Positions 60,484-64,000 of a stretch of 64,000 bases of DNA are shown piece by piece. Made by a program: the position numbers and the translations under genes. Below the pieces are notes generated by a model. It ran no database searches. It saw only the letters and a program-made list of their open reading frames with translations, and was not told where the DNA came from. Position 1 is the stretch's first letter. The number at the start of each line of letters is the position of its first letter. Where the stretch lies: assembly GCA_023515745.1 (NCBI GenBank), contig JALECJ010000004.1, positions 1,178,001-1,242,000 of the forward strand, given 5' to 3'. The stretch is from Amoeboaphelidium protococcarum (Eukaryota > Aphelidiomycota > Aphelidea).

Positions 60484-60858
60484 ATGATTTAAGAAGACTT
60501 AATACATGCAGTGATGGACAATTGCTACGCGTTTCGCTTTGAATTGATCAAGGTTCATTGTGGAGTAATAATGTCACTGAAAATTGATTGTCTTTTGGAA
60601 ATAAATTTTCTCGTTATAATGATTATAATGCGGCTGGTACCAATATTGCTGAGTGATTTCAATCCACTCAAGTCAAGTCTCATGCTCATCTATTTTTAGA
60701 GTGCCGGTTGCCATGATTCTGTTGCTTAAAAGTCTTGGAATAGTCTTTAAAAAAACCGCAGCTAATAAATCTTTTATATACGAAAGCTTTGGTTGATAAT
60801 AATTTATAAAAAAGGTTTTGATCATTCAATCTATCCAAACCATTATCTGCAATACAAA
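60484..60858. other. Intergenic region
   Basis: AT-rich, contains the promoter side of the FERM gene. Short frames present have no motif. No gene. Confidence 0.4.
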
Positions 60859-62268
60859 ATGAGCGCATAGTTGAGACAAATGACATCGGCCTTTGGTAGA
60901 TCAAATGATCAGTCCAGCGCGGCAGCACAGCAACGCTCAAAGTAAGCTTAGTTGTCTCAATAAAATCGATAGCCAAATATCTCTTCAGTGCCAAAGAAAG
61001 ATGCTAGTGGAAAGCCGATTCCTGGTACTAATGATGGTACATTGGTGCGTATCAGACTGTTTGATGATCGTGAACGAGTGCTCTTCTTCAGAGATAACCA
61101 GTCGCCTAATGCTGCCCAAGTCTGCGCTATGATTGCCGAGAAATTGGATCTTAAGAAGGAGTCGCTTATGGCATTCAGCCTATGGATTGTCGGACGTGAT
61201 TTAGAATTGCAAATCCGCCCAAAGATGGAGTTGTCAGAGATGGTTGCCAAATGGCCGCGATATATGGAAAAGTATACGCACTCGCAAGATGTGGTCAATG
61301 CTACGGATTATAAATTTGTGTTTAAGCGAGAAGCGATGGTGTCTGTAATGTAAGAGAGGCAGATTGTTGACGAGGTGGCTATCAAGCTTTTGTATGGCGA
61401 GGCTAGAAACAATGTCATTAAAGCTAGATATCCCGTGTCTTTGGACGATGGTATCAAGTTGGCCGCTATCTAACTCTAGATCAATTACGGCGAGTATAAT
61501 GAAGCTAAGCACGGATTTGGTACCAACTTTGTGTTGCAGTCTCTATCTGCCCTACTGAGTCCAAATCTTATCAACAAATTAAAGTCTACTGATTGGGAGG
61601 CAAAAATTACCGCCAGTTGGTAGATGCTGCAAAGTAAATTGTAGAATTTAGCTGCGATTGGACCATACCTTTACTTTTTGGAGCATTGTCGTGAGTGGCC
61701 AGTCTATGGATGTACATTCTTCCCGGCGTGCAAGAACATTCCTCCATAGGGATACTTTGAATTGCGTTCTGATCATCTCTATGTCGGCGTGAATGCTGAA
61801 GGTGTGTGCATTGTGGATGATGATCGACACAAGATCAGTTGGTCAGGCAAATTTGAAGGTCTCGAGTGGGAATGCACACCTGATAGCGTGACCATTGAGT
61901 ATATGCCAGCTAAATCTGCGGATGGATTGCCACCAAAGAAGTTGGGCAGTACGTTGATAACTCCGCAGGCTCATCTGTTTGATTCACTTGCATCAAGAGC
62001 CATTTATCTGATTGAAAAAGCGGAGAGAAAGCGTATCATTGAGCAGAAGAGAGCATCCGCATTAAAGACTCTTGAAGGTGGTCGCTAGTCTGCTAATACT
62101 ACTATTCAACCCAGCGCACCAGCTGAGGCTAAGAGAAAGTCCACCTAGCCCGGCAATGTGGCTCGTGTTAATGAGAGCGCTACTATTGTTGAACACGATG
62201 GCGAAGATGCTTCCGCCGGTTATCTGATGGCAATTAACGAAATTAGAAGACCAGCTTCAACTAAATGA
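60859..62268 (+). CDS. FERM-domain protein
   Basis: 469 residues, ATG 60859 to TGA 62266-62268, no intron. An N-terminal Gln/Ser-rich stretch of 45 residues precedes a FERM-like module: F1 ubiquitin-like lobe (LVRIRLFDDRERVLFF), F2 helical lobe (ERQIVDEVAIKLLYGEA; YGEYNEAKHGFG) and F3 PH-like lobe (WPVYGCTFFPACK; LYVGVNAEGVCIVDDD). The C-terminus is basic then acidic. FERM proteins tie membrane receptors or lipids to actin; lobe order and spacing resemble KRIT1 or FRMD8 more than ezrin, and no actin-binding tail is visible. Family call good, partner unknown. Confidence 0.85.
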
Positions 62269-62361
62269 GAAACCAGTAAAATGATAAAATTTTTTTTATA
62301 TAAAAACAAAAACATTTTTTGATACACAATCACATCAACTTCATCATCATCAATATCAAGA

Positions 62362-64000
62362 TCAATTGTCCAAAGTCTCTACGCTGCTACTCACAACTTC
62401 GCCATTCTTGGTGTCTGCGGCGAGATTGTCCAAAGTACCGGCACGCGTATCAAGATCGCCAGCATTTGCAGATTTTTTAATGTCGGTATTTACTAACGCA
62501 TCCTGTGATGTGAAATTAGAATCTTTTACTGCATTCTTGGCCTTCAACTCTTTCAGTAGCTACTACTTGTGTCTACGCTTCAGTAAAAACATTGCAACGG
62601 GTACAATGAATAACAACGCAATAATGCCAGCAATTAAAGCGTATAGCCATTCTTTACTTGATGTACCCACATCTTGAGGAGTAATTACGGGTGTATCACT
62701 CGGAGTGCTAGTAGGAGAGACGGTTGTGGTATTATCTTTCGGTATATCTACAGCCTATGGCATTAAATAAGTGTAAACGCAACCTTCGACTGGAGCGCCA
62801 ACAACAATAAATTAACTGTTCAGATCAAATGCAAATCCAAAATGGTCAGCTAGAAAGGAAGTATAATTTTAACCACCATCTTCATCGCTAACACTTTGTA
62901 CCAGTCGCCTACTTGGATTGCCTTTTCTCAACCCCACCAGCAGATCATAAAAATACGGCGACTAACTCTGACTCTAAGGGATCATAGACTAAGTGATATT
63001 ACTGAGCTCATAAGGAAACAGAACCTCATTCTGAGCACGACGATAGTACACATAGACATTACCGCGACCAAGTTACTGTTGAGCACCAGCAGCATTAGCA
63101 ACAACTAAAAAGCGACCATTTGGAGCAAATTTCATGGTTCTTCCAAATGATGATTACGTGCGTTAGGTAGGCTATCTAGATGGATTAAAAATTTCTTATC
63201 CAGCATTCCACTATAGACTAGAGCTAGCAGAATAAAACGTAAAAAGCTTTGAGGAGCGTCTTGGTGCGCCAATAGCAGTCAAAAATCTATCATATCTATG
63301 ATCAAACGCAGACGTGATCCCAAGACCAAACCAATCGTTACTTTAATCGAAATCTTGATCAAAAGAACTAAGTACCTGATCGGAACGCCAGAAAGAGCCA
63401 ATAGAATCGTCAAACTCGTACTGCATCACAATCCCGGCTCCATGCACAGTCTCAAAAGTGCCATCTTCTCTCTCAACTCTTAGATAAGAACAATTTCTAG
63501 CAGGACAAAGTTGACCAAAATTCTGCGGCGTGTCTTCAGATGGAATCACAAAATCTCTCATGAGCAAAGTCATGACTGGAATATTCAAAGTACTTTTATC
63601 TCTAACCAGGACATCAAAATCCAAACCAGACATTCCAAACGGAATAGAGCTTCGCGGACGAATTTACTACAGAAAATTAAATATACCATTATAAGGATTT
63701 ACAATACTACCGCCAAGCTGCTCTTTAGTTGGATCAAAATCTGGGCGAAGCAGACGGTAAACGTAGACTCCAGCGCGGGAAACGTCAGTGATTGCACCAG
63801 CAGGAAATGATCCACTCTCGACATTATCTTAGTACGGCTAAGCTGAATAGAAATTTGTACTTGCACCATCCCAGCCAGCATTGGCGGCAACAAATAGAAA
63901 AGTTCCCTCCACCGGCTCATACTTGAACATGACTTTAGATCCAAACTTATCCCAAAATCTAGACATTCCGTTCGGATTAGGAATCTCACCAACGTATGTA
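62362..64000 (-). CDS. FG-GAP-repeat surface protein, C-terminal part
   Basis: The frame is open from the right edge (64000) to TGA 62362-62364, about 546 residues; the N-terminus is outside. It contains FG-GAP/integrin-alpha-like propeller repeats, e.g. FGFAFDLNSQFIVVGAP with CVYTYL, FLVVANAAG with GRGNVYVYY, and WFGLGITSAFDHRYD with FLTAIGAP. A Thr/Pro/Ser-rich stalk follows (TTTVSPTSTPSDTP), then one membrane segment (ALIAGIIALLFIVPVAMFL) and a Lys/Asp-rich cytoplasmic tail. This is a type I surface protein, possibly adhesive. Whether it is a true integrin alpha chain cannot be decided without the N-terminus. Confidence 0.85.

Overview
The window is nuclear DNA of a eukaryote with a non-standard code. 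TAA and TAG (TAR) are read as Gln and TGA is the only stop. This is seen directly: conserved proteins such as pirin, FAD synthase, TAF5, a Sec1/Munc18 protein, a serine incorporator, NOL6 and carnitine acyltransferase run open through many TAR codons that fall on Gln or variable positions, and all end at TGA. GT-AG introns are few and short (38-72 nt where resolved) and genes are compact. UAR=Gln with spliceosomal introns fits an oxymonad such as the termite-gut flagellate Streblomastix; some ciliates share this code and cannot be excluded from 64 kb. The lineage is inference.

Layout. 1-2.8 kb: 5' part of a CUE-domain gene, then a decayed RecQ-type helicase split by a MITE. 2.8-8.4 kb: a membrane protein, a CUE-CUE-Smr protein and an F-box protein. 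8.9-11.3 kb: an intact 772-residue Fanzor (eukaryotic TnpB, RNA-guided nuclease family), visible only under the altered code. 11.4-13.4 kb: carnitine acyltransferase. 13.5-21.8 kb: an accessory island with two inverted Crinkler-type kinase genes (one intact, one broken), a TA-flanked MITE, a broken subtilase and tandem repeats. 22.0 kb: tRNA-His.

22.3-36.5 kb is mainly housekeeping: an unknown F-box-like protein, NOL6/Utp22 (ribosome biogenesis), a four-pass membrane protein, a Sec1/Munc18 protein, SERINC, TAF5 and a MIT-like protein. 37-44 kb holds three tandem genes for predicted secreted helical proteins, apparently a lineage-specific family. 44.5-64 kb: TBC RabGAP, PAT1, Rap-GAP, FAD synthase, an LPMO-like secreted protein, EFG1, a 5'-incomplete hybrid histidine kinase, pirin, a Lys-rich protein, nicotinamide riboside kinase, a FERM protein and an FG-GAP surface protein cut by the window end.

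Linked themes: rRNA processing (NOL6, EFG1), membrane traffic and GTPase control (Sec1, TBC, Rap-GAP, MIT, CUE), and secreted or surface proteins (LPMO-like, tandem family, FG-GAP, subtilase remnant). No operons are evident. Many neighbours are divergent or convergent with 100-700 bp between them.
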